NCBI GenBank assembly: GCA_025201765.1
Contig: MU623400.1
Span: 62,001-126,000 of the forward strand
Source: Daldinia sp. FL1419
Taxonomy: Eukaryota > Ascomycota > Sordariomycetes > Xylariales > Hypoxylaceae
DNA: 64,000 nt
Direction: 5' to 3'
This document shows positions 46,727 through 58,257 of this stretch, piece after piece. The translations under genes were made by a program, and so were the position numbers. Every line of letters begins with the position of its first letter. The stretch's first letter is position 1. The notes beneath the pieces were generated by a model that worked only from the letters and a program-made list of their open reading frames with translations, did not search any database and had not been told where the DNA came from.

Positions 46727-48355
46727 CTATACTATACAATGACGGCGTACTACGCTACACAGTCGATCCAAAGTCTCCTGCGAGTAAAATACTTGAGCGT
46801 GGTCTAAGCCAGGAAACCAAAGCAGCTCGATCCCGTCGCGTGTGAGAAGACTATCCCCAAATCTATCCTGTTCTATAGATCGCTCCACATTCCTGGCGTC
46901 CTTTTTACTTGCAAGACTGGGGGTGACCCATCCATCACCGTCAGCGCTCAGATACTGAGCTACCACTGAAGTGTCGACAATCAAATCTCGTTCTGCGAGA
47001 CACACCGCTACCCTTCGCCGCGGTCTCGCAGTGGTCCGTCCCCCCTGATCATCCACACCACCTACTTCTGCAGGTGACCCTCTTGCCACTCCCAATAACT
47101 CTTCTTTCCAAACAATGTTATCTTTCCAGAAGAAATGCCGCCCAAGGCAGTGCGCCACACCGGGATCCATGCTCGCAAAATACCACAGCTGCCACTCGTT
47201 GGCTGTTTTAGGCCTGCGTCTAGTAAAGTTGTATGCTACGTCTGGCAGATGCAACAAAATGGTCACGGGGTCGATGAGCACTGCTGAAGCAATCCGGTCG
47301 GCTAGGCTCTCCGAACGCAGCATGTGGGTTGCCAAGACGGATCCATACGAATGGGATGCCAACACAAACCTGTCCCACCCGTGCGCATCCAGAATCGTAG
47401 CAATCTGCTCCAGGAACTCGGCCCTGCCCAATGGCGCTCCCGTGAGTCGGAAAGACACCGGGAGAATCTCAACCGCGATAATGCCTATCTGCCCCTCCCC
47501 GTCTTGCTCTTTTGATTGAGAGTTAAGTTGACTGAAAAATGACACATACGGGTAGAGCCCGATACCGATTCCATGTAAAAACACTATGGGGAGTTTATCG
47601 GAGGCGGTATGGGGGCGATGCCAGTAAGTAAGCTCCTCTGACTCGGAATACTTCTGGGCGAAGAGGTCTTGTAAGCGCGGAGGGATGACGGAGCGGGTCT
47701 TAGACGGCGACTGAGCATGATAATGGAACCCGCTACGCGCTAGTTGGCAATGCGACACAAAGTCTACCAGTCCCACGATCAAATACCACACAACACTTCT
47801 ATATCGGGTTTCCACTTCGTCCAGAGTCAATCGGAGACCCTCAGCCTTCCCTCTTCCCGGTTCTAACTTGCGTCCTAAGAGCGATTCAACGATTCCTATG
47901 TATTCGTCCATTTCCTCCTTTTCTTCTTCGGACTCCTGACCTGGTCCTTTATCAAAGAAAGCCCAGAGTATAAAGTCGCGTACGTTGTCTCGTCGTATCT
48001 CGGATTCTTCCGCGCCAAGGAACCACATCTGGACATAGCGCCGGGCATCAGGCACATTTGCGAAGCAGCGTTGGAACAGAGCGCGACGCTCTTCACGTGA
48101 AAGTTGCGGTGGATGCTTTGCTTCGTCCTTTAGACGCCGATTGTATGGTATGTAGATCAGAATAGCGTACAGCACGTCAACGATGCAGTAGAGGAGTAGC
48201 ACTACGCCGATGGGACGAGATAGCGCCGCTGCGAGAGACCAGCCGTGGGCCGCAGCCAAGAAGGCTAGACATATTATACAGAGCGGCGTGGTGTACTGCA
48301 GCAGAAATATGCATATACGGATGAAGATGTACTCTGGTATCGACGTGCCAATCAT
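46727..48355 (-). CDS. Membrane-anchored alpha/beta hydrolase
   Basis: A single exon of 542 codons from ATG 48355. Two or three hydrophobic segments occupy residues 8-68 (YIFIRICIFLLQYTTPLCIIC, PIGVVLLLYCIVDVLYAILIYI). A helical linker leads to the hydrolase domain: LPIVFLHGIGIGLYP (oxyanion region, about 253-267), FVLASHSYGSVLATH with the nucleophile Ser in SHSYGS near residue 345, and LDHAQVF with the catalytic His near the C-terminus. The acid is probably in VCLAERDLIVDTS. The GxSxG box is relaxed (S-H-S-Y-G). It is convergent with the cupin gene, only 140 bp away. The substrate is unknown; lipid-like substrates are plausible for a membrane hydrolase. Confidence 0.88.
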   Translation of the reverse strand: MIGTSIPEYIFIRICIFLLQYTTPLCIICLAFLAAAHGWSLAAALSRPIGVVLLLYCIVDVLYAILIYIPYNRRLKDEAKHPPQLSREERRALFQRCFANVPDARRYVQMWFLGAEESEIRRDNVRDFILWAFFDKGPGQESEEEKEEMDEYIGIVESLLGRKLEPGRGKAEGLRLTLDEVETRYRSVVWYLIVGLVDFVSHCQLARSGFHYHAQSPSKTRSVIPPRLQDLFAQKYSESEELTYWHRPHTASDKLPIVFLHGIGIGLYPYVSFFSQLNSQSKEQDGEGQIGIIAVEILPVSFRLTGAPLGRAEFLEQIATILDAHGWDRFVLASHSYGSVLATHMLRSESLADRIASAVLIDPVTILLHLPDVAYNFTRRRPKTANEWQLWYFASMDPGVAHCLGRHFFWKDNIVWKEELLGVARGSPAEVGGVDDQGGRTTARPRRRVAVCLAERDLIVDTSVVAQYLSADGDGWVTPSLASKKDARNVERSIEQDRFGDSLLTRDGIELLWFPGLDHAQVFYSQETLDRLCSVVRRHCIV

Positions 48356-48626
48356 GATGGATTGCGGTTACGGCTTTGGGCAAGCCGGAAGCCGGTTATA
48401 ATATGTATGGTGTGCTGGTCCGTCCACCACCTCTTGTCTCCTCCCTCTTCGCTCTTAGTAAATTTTCGAGAGATATGATAGTGAATGAGATTGAAACGTA
48501 AATCCTCTTGATGCTGGCGCTGCTTTAAATACAAGCTCAACAAATTTATAATCTATAAAAAAACGACCGCTCGCTCTTAAACTCCAATGTGTAGGTAGAT
48601 TATATGTATTTTCTCATAGATGAACT
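48356..48626. other. Upstream region of the membrane hydrolase
   Basis: Presumed promoter; no site called. Confidence 0.4.
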
Positions 48627-48729
48627 CCCCCTATGGGCGCAGTGGTTTGGCGCCTGGAAGCGTGTTGGTCCGTGCTCAGCAATATAGAATTTACTAATTA
48701 AGTAACTAGGTTTAAATCTTGCTAGGGCA
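48627..48729 (+). other. tRNA-like sequence, degenerate tRNA or SINE head
   Basis: A good A-box-like D arm (TGGGCGCAGTGG, stem GGCGC/GCGCC) is followed about 55 nt later by a T-arm-like CTAGGTTTAAATCTTG and the end TAGGGCA, whose TAGGG can pair with CCCTA at the 5' end. The anticodon arm is not convincing and the B box departs from GGTTCGA. It is either a mutated tRNA or the head of a tRNA-derived SINE. Confidence 0.35.
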
Positions 48730-48967
48730 AAACTAAAAATAGTCCAGTTTAGGTTTTTCCTTGAGTACGTTGGGGCGTATGGGTGGTTCTAATTCGTTAT
48801 AAAAAAGCGTGTTTGACGGTTTTTCCTTTGGTGAAGGTTGGTTATTTAAAGTAATGTTTAGGGCGAAAATTGTGGAATGTAAGAAGTAGGGTACGGAGGA
48901 TCTGTTATGCAACACATGTAGCTCTGTATTCCAAACTTACGGAATACCTATATTTCAAACATCTTTT

Positions 48968-49075
48968 ACGTGCCACAGATGCGCTTCGGGTTTCATAGCG
49001 TAATTATTAGGTATTATCTTAGATAGAGCACGCCAACTTGGACAAGAACGAGATCATCATTATCGTCATCATCAT
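48968..49075. repeat. Dispersed repeat, copy B
   Basis: Aligns with 36718-36825 in the same orientation and ends in a similar CATCATCATCA stretch; differences are enriched in transitions. A run of 18 T follows at about 49202-49219. Confidence 0.6.
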
Positions 49076-49331
49076 TTCATAGATGAACTGTAGTAATGAT
49101 GCAAGCCGCTCAATAACTTCCCAAGATGGAAGGCTTCAAGACCTGTTATTAGGGTTGCCTGCCCAGCAAGTATTCCCGTTTGTCGCTTGGCCGCGGCCCT
49201 GTTTTTTTTTTTTTTTTTGTTGAGGAAATCAGACGTAACTTGAGTGACGTTGCTGACCCGCTTTATTTCGTACGTGTATCTACACATCTACCAGGATGGT
49301 AAACCATAGCGGCTTCCACCGCCCCATTCAG

Positions 49332-49881
49332 CAGTAATTTTAAAATCCCAACCATAATCTCATAAAATCCCAACCCATCCACTTTCCACGTGAGTTGGTG
49401 GCCCGACCACAATACACTTAATCTGTATGGGGTTTAGTCCAACCTCCAACTAAAAACAGAAAAAACAGAAAACTGCCCGGTCGCATTTTTTCAAGCATTA
49501 AAGGCAACAAAATCAGCTTGTTAACACCAGCGCCACCACCTGCACCATCATTACAATCGTACACGATACCCTCAACGCCAGCGCTTACGGCGGTAAGGCC
49601 TTTAGAATTCGTATTATTATAATAATTGAATAAATGTATGGTTGAGAAGAGTAGTTGAGAGGAGTGGTTGAGAGGAGTGGTTGAGAAGAGTGGCTAAAGA
49701 GCTATTTGAGTTTTTGTAAAATAATTGAATTTATTGATACGACCGGGCAAAATTCTGATTTAGTTAGAAGTTGGACTAAACCCCATATAAATTAGGTATG
49801 TGGTAGTCGGACCACCAACTCACGTAGAAAGTGGATAGGTTGGGATTTTATGAAATTATGGTTGGGATTTTAAAATTACTG
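49332..49881. mobile_element. MITE with long inverted repeats, Mutator-like (MULE) type
   Basis: A 550-bp element begins CAGTAATTTTAAAATCCC and ends with its complement. Inverted repeats span about 49332-49484 and 49738-49881. In the first 79 positions the arms differ at five sites, all C in the left arm and T in the right arm read outward-in, as RIP would produce. The exact 9-bp sequence CCCATTCAG flanks both ends (49323-49331 and 49882-49890), matching the 9-bp target duplication of Mutator-like elements. No transposase is encoded, so it is non-autonomous. Confidence 0.85.
49641..49692. repeat. Four tandem 13-bp units inside the MITE
   Basis: Units are GTTGAGAAGAGTA, GTTGAGAGGAGTG (twice) and GTTGAGAAGAGTG, in the unique centre of the element. 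Confidence 0.85.
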
Positions 49882-49980
49882 CCCATTCAGAGTCCTACAT
49901 GTGAAAATACGCAGTGGCTTATACAACCGCGGTATTGTGGCTCGTACGAGGAAAAATATCATCAAACTTTCGAGATATAT

Positions 49981-50008
49981 CAGGGGATTTCCCATATAAA
50001 ATCCCCTG
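49981..50008. repeat. Perfect 10-bp hairpin
   Basis: CAGGGGATTT and AAATCCCCTG pair exactly around CCCATATA, inside the outer inverted-repeat element to the right of the MITE. Confidence 0.8.
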
Positions 50009-50065
50009 GCAATTACTTTATGGCATATTGGAGCTAGTGGAAACTATTATGGTTTACCATCCTGG

Positions 50066-52365
50066 GGAATATGTAATTAAATACACTTATGCATTCACAT
50101 TTATCAATACCATGACTTGGGACAACAGCTATTATTGGAATAGTCAGGGTCTAGTAAGTCTGGTAGGAAACTGATTGGTTGTCGAATTATCTAAGGTTAG
50201 AATCTATGTTAGGATGCAAGGTGAGGATATTGAGAATTAGGCCTTGTTCCCAGGCGGTCAGCATTCTGCCTTCTGGTCGGTGCACTACAGGGATCCACTC
50301 CCTTGTTACGCAGGTGGCTAGTGAGTACTTAAGAGAGGCTGGTGTCTAATGGCTGGTGGCCCCAATGATGACGTAATTAACTGCTTAGACAAGCCAGGTA
50401 CATGTATGCATCAAAGCGTATATGTCCGCACTGAGAAAGGGGGCCCCTTTTCAGCTGGCAAATGCTTAAGACTACCTAATTACTAGATAAAGGCCAACGA
50501 GAAACAGTTTATATTAAGTATATAAACACTATGGAATATTGAATTTAAAAGACAGCATTGGTTTGTCAACCTCTGAAAAGTCCAGGACTTCTAGGACTGG
50601 AAGCTTAGTTCAATTTGTGCTACCTACATCGTATGTGGGCGTTTTAAATCACTCTCCAAATGAAAGCTGGTCTCCATAAAGCCATTCATTTATTCGAAGA
50701 GAATAATATGGGACTGCTCGTTCATGGCGTGAGGGGATTTAGTTATGATTAGGTAGTTTATATGAGATTAATTCACCAGCATATCTGGCTTTATTTCGTT
50801 TGCTGTGCGTCTTGGGACTGGTCCTGTTTATATTACTCACGGCAATAACCAGTATGCCGTTATATTCAAAGTAAACAGGAAACTTTCGACCGAGCGATAT
50901 CTTCATACAAATCAGAGCTCTAAAGGATCCAGGGAAGTAGGTATACCCTTTGATATGGCCCTATTTTTAAATATAGAAAGTCAGTCTACGAATGAATAAT
51001 GTGAAGTTACATGCCAGTTCTTAATCGCTTTTTTAAGATATTGACAGAGTTAAGGAATAGGCCTCTTCGGTTATATCACTCCTCTATGTTCGCCTCACCG
51101 TAGTTCTTTAGCCCAGTGTGCCTGGGATAATCACTAGAATTGATCCAGCTCCTAAAAGCTATCCGCTCACTTTTCATTGATTTACTCACAGTTTCAGATA
51201 CTAGGACGACTGTTGCTGACAATAGACCTCCTGGTCTATCAACCAACGGACTCCCTCGCCAAACAACCCAACATAATCCAGTCAACTGGTGCTCCATCGT
51301 CATAGTATCAAACGGAAAGGAATTTGCAAGAAAATATAAAGGAATGTAAAGCCGAACAGGGTTGGTTTATACGGAATCTCTACAATAGCTATTTCGTTGT
51401 GTACCTTAGGTACCCAGGTAAAGTTATGATTATGCGATTATGCTCTATAAGTTATTTATTACCTAACGCACTATACTTATATAATTGCCCCGTAATACTT
51501 CTCCATGCCTGATAGATCACACCTTCCCCGTGGAATTTCCCAATATATGCTCTTTTAGGCTAGTATTCGTAGTCCCAGTGATCGTATGAGGTATCTCAAT
51601 GGAAGGGGTCCGCTTATTGCGAAATTCCTTTTGAGCACAAACTCGGTACTGATTAGCCGTCCCCCTCGACGCTATCCCGTAATATGCGTACGTATTTTTC
51701 GAATCAAACATATGGGAAGTACCTTTTAGATCGATAACTCATACCTGCGTACATAAGTTTTATCATAGGTGCTACGAAAGCCCAAGATAAAAGTCTACGG
51801 TTCCTTCCTTTGCCAAAATATTCATCTACTGAAAACATCGTCACTTTTCCACATCATCTCTGTTTATTTCTAAAAAGAACATAAGAACACACACGTGGAC
51901 AAAAACACGAAGACATACATTCAGACGAACGACACCTACACCTACGGTATGACAACGTGACGAAATTATTCGTACTAGATATCTACCAGTTTCCGCCCCC
52001 TGACGTTTCGTCACTTCAGAGATATCTAGCTAATCGTACGTTTACCTATTTGTTTCTTCATCCCTCCATCGTCAACCTATCGAGGGAGCTTGTCGTCGCG
52101 GCTCGTCTTCTGTTTACTTCCAAGAAGCCTACAAGCATCAAGTTTGAACTTATTTCAATCCCGTTTCCCCTTGAAGACTTTCTATACCTAGGTAGCCTTT
52201 CGTTATTTTGTTGATTCTTCGTTATTCCCACAATTAATTTCAACGCGCTGCTCGATTTTCATTAACTAGGGCGGCTATAATCTTCCGCTGCGTTACGAAT
52301 TCACCTTTCCATCCAACCGCCATTGGAAGGCTCGCCGCAGAATTATCTGCTTTCGATCTTCAAAG
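50066..52365. other. Gene-poor stretch
   Basis: No convincing gene over 2.3 kb. Short protein-like frames at 50805-50999, 51140-51349 and 51517-51711 (minus) are isolated and bounded by AT-rich DNA. The last 400 bp probably include the promoter of the ankyrin gene. Confidence 0.45.
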
Positions 52366-53898
52366 ATGGATCTTGCAACGGTAACCAAGTCTCGAGCCAA
52401 ATTACAGGCCGGGCCTGAGGAATCTCTTATCTGTACCAACACAGGCAATCCTAATGAATTGACCGGTATGCCTGTTGAGATAATTCTCAACATAGCCCGC
52501 TATATGAGCCAAAAGACCAAAACTCGTCTAAAGCGAACATGCCGCGACTTTTCGGTTATCATGGACACGGCGCTATATGACCAAGACGCTCACGAGGACC
52601 GACACGCACTCTGGTGGGCTTGCGCTACCAATCATTACGGCTTATTACGGCGCATCATCGCATACGACGCTGGTCTTGTGAATCATCAATTTCAAATTGC
52701 TCATAGTGTCAAACTCACCTCTTCCGCTTCCTCGCGCCGACTGAGGACGTACAGTCATGACATGGGTACTAAATATAGCAAAGATCTCTCTCCTCTTGCT
52801 GTAGCAATCAGATATGGAAATTTCAATGCCTTCACTATACTGCTCGCCCGAGGTGCAAAAGTGGATGTAGCTGTTCCGTCACGCAGCATGGGTAATGGGA
52901 AGCTCTGGTTCCCCATCCATTGGGTTCTCCGTTGCTGCAAGAGTGGCGGTGACTTTGACGACTGTGCTGCACTTCTCGTGAAGCATGGCGCAAATATCAA
53001 CCAAGCTCCTCTCCTAGAAGGAGTTCCCAATACATTTGAGGATGGTGTGCCTCTACTCGAGATGATTGATTTCAAGCCCGACTACCGGGTAACCCGCCTC
53101 GAACCTCACCCGGTAAAGATATACGAAGCCTGCCTCGAGAGCCGCTTCAGTAATGTCAAAACGCTTCTTAAATTAGGAGCAGATCCTAATTTCAAAGCGT
53201 CGAACACCTTCCAGACTGCGATTTTCAAAACGGCTAAAGAACTAGCTACATACGACCCGAACGCCCCGTTTGGAAGGCAGATAGCCCCTTATTACAACAT
53301 TGGGCTTGTCTACGACGAAGTGGCCGTACCCCACGGTTTACGGCTATTCGAAGCGTTTATTAAGAACGGCGGGGACCCGAACGTACCCTGCCTTGGCACT
53401 ACCGCCTTGCACGTCCTATGCAAGCGCAGCCGGGAACATGAGCTGCTAATTGATTACCTCATACGCATGGGAGCTTCAATCGACGCCCTTGATGATCAGG
53501 GCCGTACACCAATCTACGAATATGTTATGTTCCCCCGAAGTTGGAAGCTTCTTGAGGCTTTCATTAAACGGGGTGCTAACGTCAATCATCAAGATATCAA
53601 GGGTCGCACCCCATTACATGCGGCTTGCGCGGACTATAGAACATGCAATGTTTATCTACAAGATACTATAAAAGTCTTGTTGAGGTATGGCGCCGACGCT
53701 ACGCTGAGGGACTCTGAAGGCAAAACCGCACTTGGCCTCTACGATTTGCGAGGATTCCCGGGCTTGGAAGAAAACCGACTCATTCTCCTCCAGGCTGAGA
53801 TGGAAGGACATGGAATTGGCGTGCGTGTTGGAAATTATGGCGATGGAGGGCCATCCGGCTCTCAGCGCGCCCGGCGCGGTAATAATAACTATCGATAG
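52366..53898 (+). CDS. F-box-like / ankyrin-repeat protein
   Basis: A single exon of 510 codons. An F-box-like segment at about 33-72 (LTGMPVEIILNIARYM to CRDFSVIMDTALY) is followed by ankyrin repeats to about residue 480. Recognisable units include LSPLAVAIRYGNFNAFTILL, FPIHWVLRC, GTTALHVLCKRSREHELLID, GRTPIYEYVMF, GRTPLHAACADYRTCNVYL and GKTALGLYDLRG. The tail is Gly/Arg-rich. Fungi encode many such proteins; the F-box would dock to Skp1 and the ankyrin array would bind a partner, but no target can be named. The neighbourhood is repeat-rich and fast-evolving. Confidence 0.9.
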   Translation: MDLATVTKSRAKLQAGPEESLICTNTGNPNELTGMPVEIILNIARYMSQKTKTRLKRTCRDFSVIMDTALYDQDAHEDRHALWWACATNHYGLLRRIIAYDAGLVNHQFQIAHSVKLTSSASSRRLRTYSHDMGTKYSKDLSPLAVAIRYGNFNAFTILLARGAKVDVAVPSRSMGNGKLWFPIHWVLRCCKSGGDFDDCAALLVKHGANINQAPLLEGVPNTFEDGVPLLEMIDFKPDYRVTRLEPHPVKIYEACLESRFSNVKTLLKLGADPNFKASNTFQTAIFKTAKELATYDPNAPFGRQIAPYYNIGLVYDEVAVPHGLRLFEAFIKNGGDPNVPCLGTTALHVLCKRSREHELLIDYLIRMGASIDALDDQGRTPIYEYVMFPRSWKLLEAFIKRGANVNHQDIKGRTPLHAACADYRTCNVYLQDTIKVLLRYGADATLRDSEGKTALGLYDLRGFPGLEENRLILLQAEMEGHGIGVRVGNYGDGGPSGSQRARRGNNNYR

Positions 53899-56004
53899 GA
53901 AGGAAATACCTCGATGAATTGCTGAAAAGTTACGACTGTGGTTTGCAAATGACTGGGTCTCTCGAGTTGCTGGAAGCTCTAGGATGCATTGATTCCACGA
54001 GGGCATCGATTCTACAAAAGCATCGACTCTACGAGAGTACCAATCAAGATTTCAAATTTCAAGACTTCAGGTTTTAAATGTCTAAAAAGCCGAAAAAAAA
54101 GAAGAAAATAAAAAAACCAGCTAAAAAAAAAACACCCGAATACGAAAGGACGACAGGAAGGATAGAAGAAGGAAGAAGAAGTTCAGGAGGAAGTTTAATG
54201 CACATGCCACCAATGGACCCCTATATAGGGCAATCGCATAGTCAACCATATGGTTAGAAAATCGGTTCTTTGCGCGTTTTTCTTGACTTGATGTTTTCAA
54301 TACATTCAAGACACTTAAGGATCGACGCTTGGTATTCCAGGTTCGAGATTTGGAGTTTGAAAAGCTACCATTCGCAAGGGTATGATTGTAATGTTGGAGA
54401 GTCATGCCGAATATTCTGCGCGCGAGTTCATACTGCTAGTTTAGCTTTTTCATTGTGTATTTGATTTCGAACTCATGTTCTTGCTAATGGCTTACGAGCC
54501 AAGATTATTAGACAGTTAGCTACCACATTCGTTTGCAACTATTGCAACTTCTTCTTGGCACTCTAATTGACTACAATTCGGAGCTGAAATCGTTGATTTG
54601 TGTTCGTTGTGGCTATGTGAGGGGCCGTCGTATTGACTGCTGCTATGCCTCCGTGATGCTAATAATGAAGGTAAAATTACCACCGTAGAGTCGTCAAGGT
54701 AATATTAGCACGAGAATTGCTAGGGTAGTGACTGTGAGCCATCCATCATATAGCATGTTTGGAAGCTACAACTCTGAGGGTAGGGTAGGTCGTTAGGGCG
54801 TGTTTCCTGCGCTCTTTCGCGCTTATACCTTTCAAAGTCTTCATCTCCACGTCCATACCCTGTCCTCCCCCCAAGTAATACAAACAACTCCTTCTATCGA
54901 GTTATTATTCAAACCGTACTAGGTAGTACACTAATAACTTTACGGAAGGGGTTCTTCTCTCAGGGGGTCTTACTACCGCATCCACTTGAGACCGATAGAT
55001 ACCTTCTCATTCGCGGCACCGGTGCTTTTTCGTTACAACATTTAAGATAACGAATTACTTTCCTTCTGATATACGATAGAGCATTAATAACTAGATTCGA
55101 AGGGCTCGCGCGGATTTTAAATACCACATTATCGGAGGGCCTACCTGCCTTGATCTATCTCAGCACAGAAAGCATCTACTAGTTTACCTGTTTTCCATAC
55201 CTAGGTAGGTAGCTATATGGGCAAAATGGTTTACAAACTAGGTACCTATACAATACGTGCATGAGACGGCGTGAGTATTTTAGCCTGATGTATACTTTAC
55301 TCGATGCACTGCTCCGCGATGCTAGGTAGATCGGCTTCTCTGCAGTATGGCAGGTAGCACGCGAGCGTATAATAACACTTAGGATCAACTTCTGGTTGCG
55401 GTGGCTACTTATTTTAGGTCTTACTGACATTAATACTTCCAGAATATACAGAATTATTCATGACATGTTATTCCTTTCGAATAATGATCATTCATGCCGA
55501 TCCCAAGGCTGATTATCGGAACCCACTTCAGGCCCTCGGTCCCGGTCGGGGCTGTTCGGCTTGTTACATTACAAACTGTTTTATATGGTCGGCAGCGGTA
55601 TTAACGCTGATAAGTCGCGAAACCGCGAGGCCCGGCTGTTCCGGTACGGGACACGAACAAACACGTACACGATCGTCACCGCGCGTAGGCTCTTCCAAGG
55701 TTTACCGCTGATCACAAACGCGTCACTCTGCTCCTCCCGAGCAAATTCCATCGCCAGATATTTGTAAAGATTTTAAATCTACCACGATGATATTGGAGAA
55801 TATGCGCTCATCCTTAGAAATGGAGTGGAGTTTGTCCGGCAATTTCGTATAGTTGGTGAGACAATTCTTCCGAAGCGGGGGGGCTCGTAACACCGAACTC
55901 CGGGAGATGTAGGATATAAAGCAATATTGGTGCTATTCTTGGATGACTGGTGTAACAAGCGGGAATTAAAGGATTCATATTATTGCTTTAGAAATTAATT
56001 CGAT
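53899..56004. other. Intergenic region, no gene seen
   Basis: About 2.1 kb. An A-rich run lies at 54090-54135. A GC-richer segment at 55490-55760 has open frames of 68-83 codons in two phases without motifs; it may be a decayed exon or promoter DNA. Confidence 0.45.
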
Positions 56005-57072
56005 ATGGCCTCTCCAGACAAAGTCAACTTTAGCCGCATCTCGTATGTGATCTACGAGCATCCGGACCTTAAGAAGTTCCTGACATTCGCCGACGACTTT
56101 GGCTTCGAGAACACGGAAGCCCCCGATGAAGACGGAAATCTATTCCTGCGGGGCTATGGGCCGGATCCGTACGTCTATATTGCGAGACAGGCGCCGGCTG
56201 GCCAGAAGAAAAGATTTCTCGGGGCCGGATTCGTAGCGCGTACCGAGGAGGACTTCGAGAGAGCAACTCACTTGGAGAACGCTCAACTCAAGGACATTTC
56301 CAAGAGACCTGGAGGAGGGAAGATGGTCAGCGTGCCCGATTTAAACGGGTTCGAAGTTCAGATCGTGTACGACCAGAAGGACAGGGCCGTACCAGATAGG
56401 GGGTTATCAAGGGTTATTGGTGGTCAGCCAAACGTAAACGGAGCCATCACCAAAGTCAGAAAAGGTAAGCAAGACCCGCCGTTAATACCATTATTGACGG
56501 TAAGAAACCATGTATCCAAATGATATTAATATTTTCTTGGAATAGGCGTTTTCAATCGTCTAGATAGCGGCCCAGCCAAGATCCATAAGCTTGGCCACTT
56601 CGGTTACATGACCGACAACTACGCCAAGACTTGCGCCTGGTACTCCAGGAACTTCAACTTCAAGCCGACAGACATTGTCCACGTTCCCGGGAATCCGTCC
56701 GAGGAGATCATGAACTTCTTCCACCTTGATCTCGGCCAGGAGTACTCGGACCATCACTGCCTGCTGATAGCCGCGCACCGTGGCGAGAAAGGCAGGGGAA
56801 CGACCGTGCACCACTCGTCCTTCGAGGTGGAGGATATAGACACGCAGATGATGGGCCACAGCTGGTTGCAGGATAAGGGGTACGAACTCAAGTGGGGAGT
56901 GGGAAGACACATCATGGGATCGCAAGTCTTTGACTATTGGTACGATACGACAGGCTTTATCGTCGAGCACTATGCGGATGGTGATTTGGTTAATGAAGAC
57001 ACGCCAACGTCGAGGCTTGCCGGAGCGGCGGCTTCTATCTGGGGACCTCCCGTCCCTGTTACCTGGCATTAA
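56005..57072 (+). CDS. Type I extradiol ring-cleavage dioxygenase (VOC fold)
   Basis: Exons 56005-56464 and 56546-57072, joined across an 81-nt intron; 328 residues. Two vicinal-oxygen-chelate modules: the N-terminal one (SYVIYEHPDLKKFLTFADDF) lacks metal ligands, as usual, and the C-terminal one holds the facial triad expected for Fe(II): His171 (KLGHFGYM), His242/243 (TTVHHSSFEV) and Glu294 (FIVEHYADGD). The length fits 2,3-dihydroxybiphenyl/catechol 2,3-dioxygenase relatives, which open a catechol ring next to the hydroxyls. The aldehyde dehydrogenase next door on the same strand and regulators beyond it suggest an aromatic catabolic group. The substrate is not predictable. Confidence 0.87.
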
Positions 57073-58257
57073 AACATTTAGTGCTAAATCTACCTATGTA
57101 TGCCCAGTCGGGCTAAGGTTCTGTTAGCTAGTGTAGAGTCGTGTTCTGAGTCCAGCAGTACCAGGTAGAAATTATACTGAGGATAGCAGTTCATCCTTCG
57201 CGGCCCACGAATGAGGTATCCCCATAATGATAATGGGGTACCAATAATCATGGCATTATTTATCGTGCCGCCGAGAAATGAACGATTGTAGATATGTCCT
57301 GAGATATTATATAAGTGAGAGACCTCTGGACTTCCTTTTAATCTGATTTTGGGGAAGTGCTTTACGCATCTTTGTTGGGGATACTTGCCGGTCTCCTTTT
57401 TTCCTCGGTTCAAGGCTATTCGAACACTTGTTGACTTAAAAAAGTTTTTAATTCTTGTGAATAGAAAAGGTAAAACGGCAAATGTCTAAGTTCGAATGAG
57501 CGAAAAAGAAAATAAAGTAACTACGGTATTAGAGCGACATTTAAATAAGTTGAGCACTGCCACAACTCTACTCCGAAGGGCATCGGACTATAGATGATGG
57601 AGATAACAAGTACATACCTTGGGTATTAAATCTCATATGCGATTAATTTGCTAAATGATGACCAGATAGTGACCTTCAACGAATAACATATTTCCCATGC
57701 GATGAGCGAAAGGGCAGGTTCCGTCAAATCCTACGAACCTCCATCGTTACTCTCACGACCCCTTTTTTTTGGAACAAAAAGTGAGCCCTTAACTCCGATC
57801 AACAATATCTGACTCAGTCGACATACCTTGTGCTATATGCCTTGCTTCAGTAAGCGTATAAGCCAGCTAGCTAACTGTCTACGATGGAAACAGTCCTGCA
57901 TGCCTTGGCAGATGCGTGTATGACATGTATGGGGATTATTATCATCCAGACGTTCCGGTTGTGAAGTTATGTGGGGATGCGCTTTCATAGGTAGGCTGCG
58001 GGCGGGGAGCTGAGTCTTTGGTGGACAGCTTGGTCCTACTCCATCCCGGTAATTTCGGGGTCTAAGCCTCGTGGCAGTTATTTCGAAGCTGAGTATTTGG
58101 AATACTTGGAGATATCTAGGTTGATAATAAGAAGAGAGAAACATTTAAAACACATCTATATCGAGCTAAAGACACGAGAAATATTGTAGAGGTTTCTAGG
58201 AAACTCAAGCTACATCTACAAAGGAATTTATCGCCCCAGCAGCAAAAGTCCGAAATC
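57073..58257. other. Intergenic region, aldehyde dehydrogenase promoter
   Basis: About 1.2 kb without coding signal. A minus-strand frame of 103 codons at 57833-58144 lacks motifs. Confidence 0.5.

Larger units (their letters stand above)
49291..50065. repeat. Outer inverted-repeat element, interrupted by a MITE
   Basis: The reverse complement of 49291-49320 matches 50036-50065 at 25 of 30 positions, and all five differences are G/A or C/T. Weaker similarity continues outward on both sides. Without the inner 550-bp element and one 9-bp duplication the unit would be about 216 bp, the size of a small palindromic MITE. Confidence 0.65.

Noticed and set aside
57833..58144. 103-codon minus-strand open frame
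   Set aside because: No motif and it sits in the promoter region of the aldehyde dehydrogenase.
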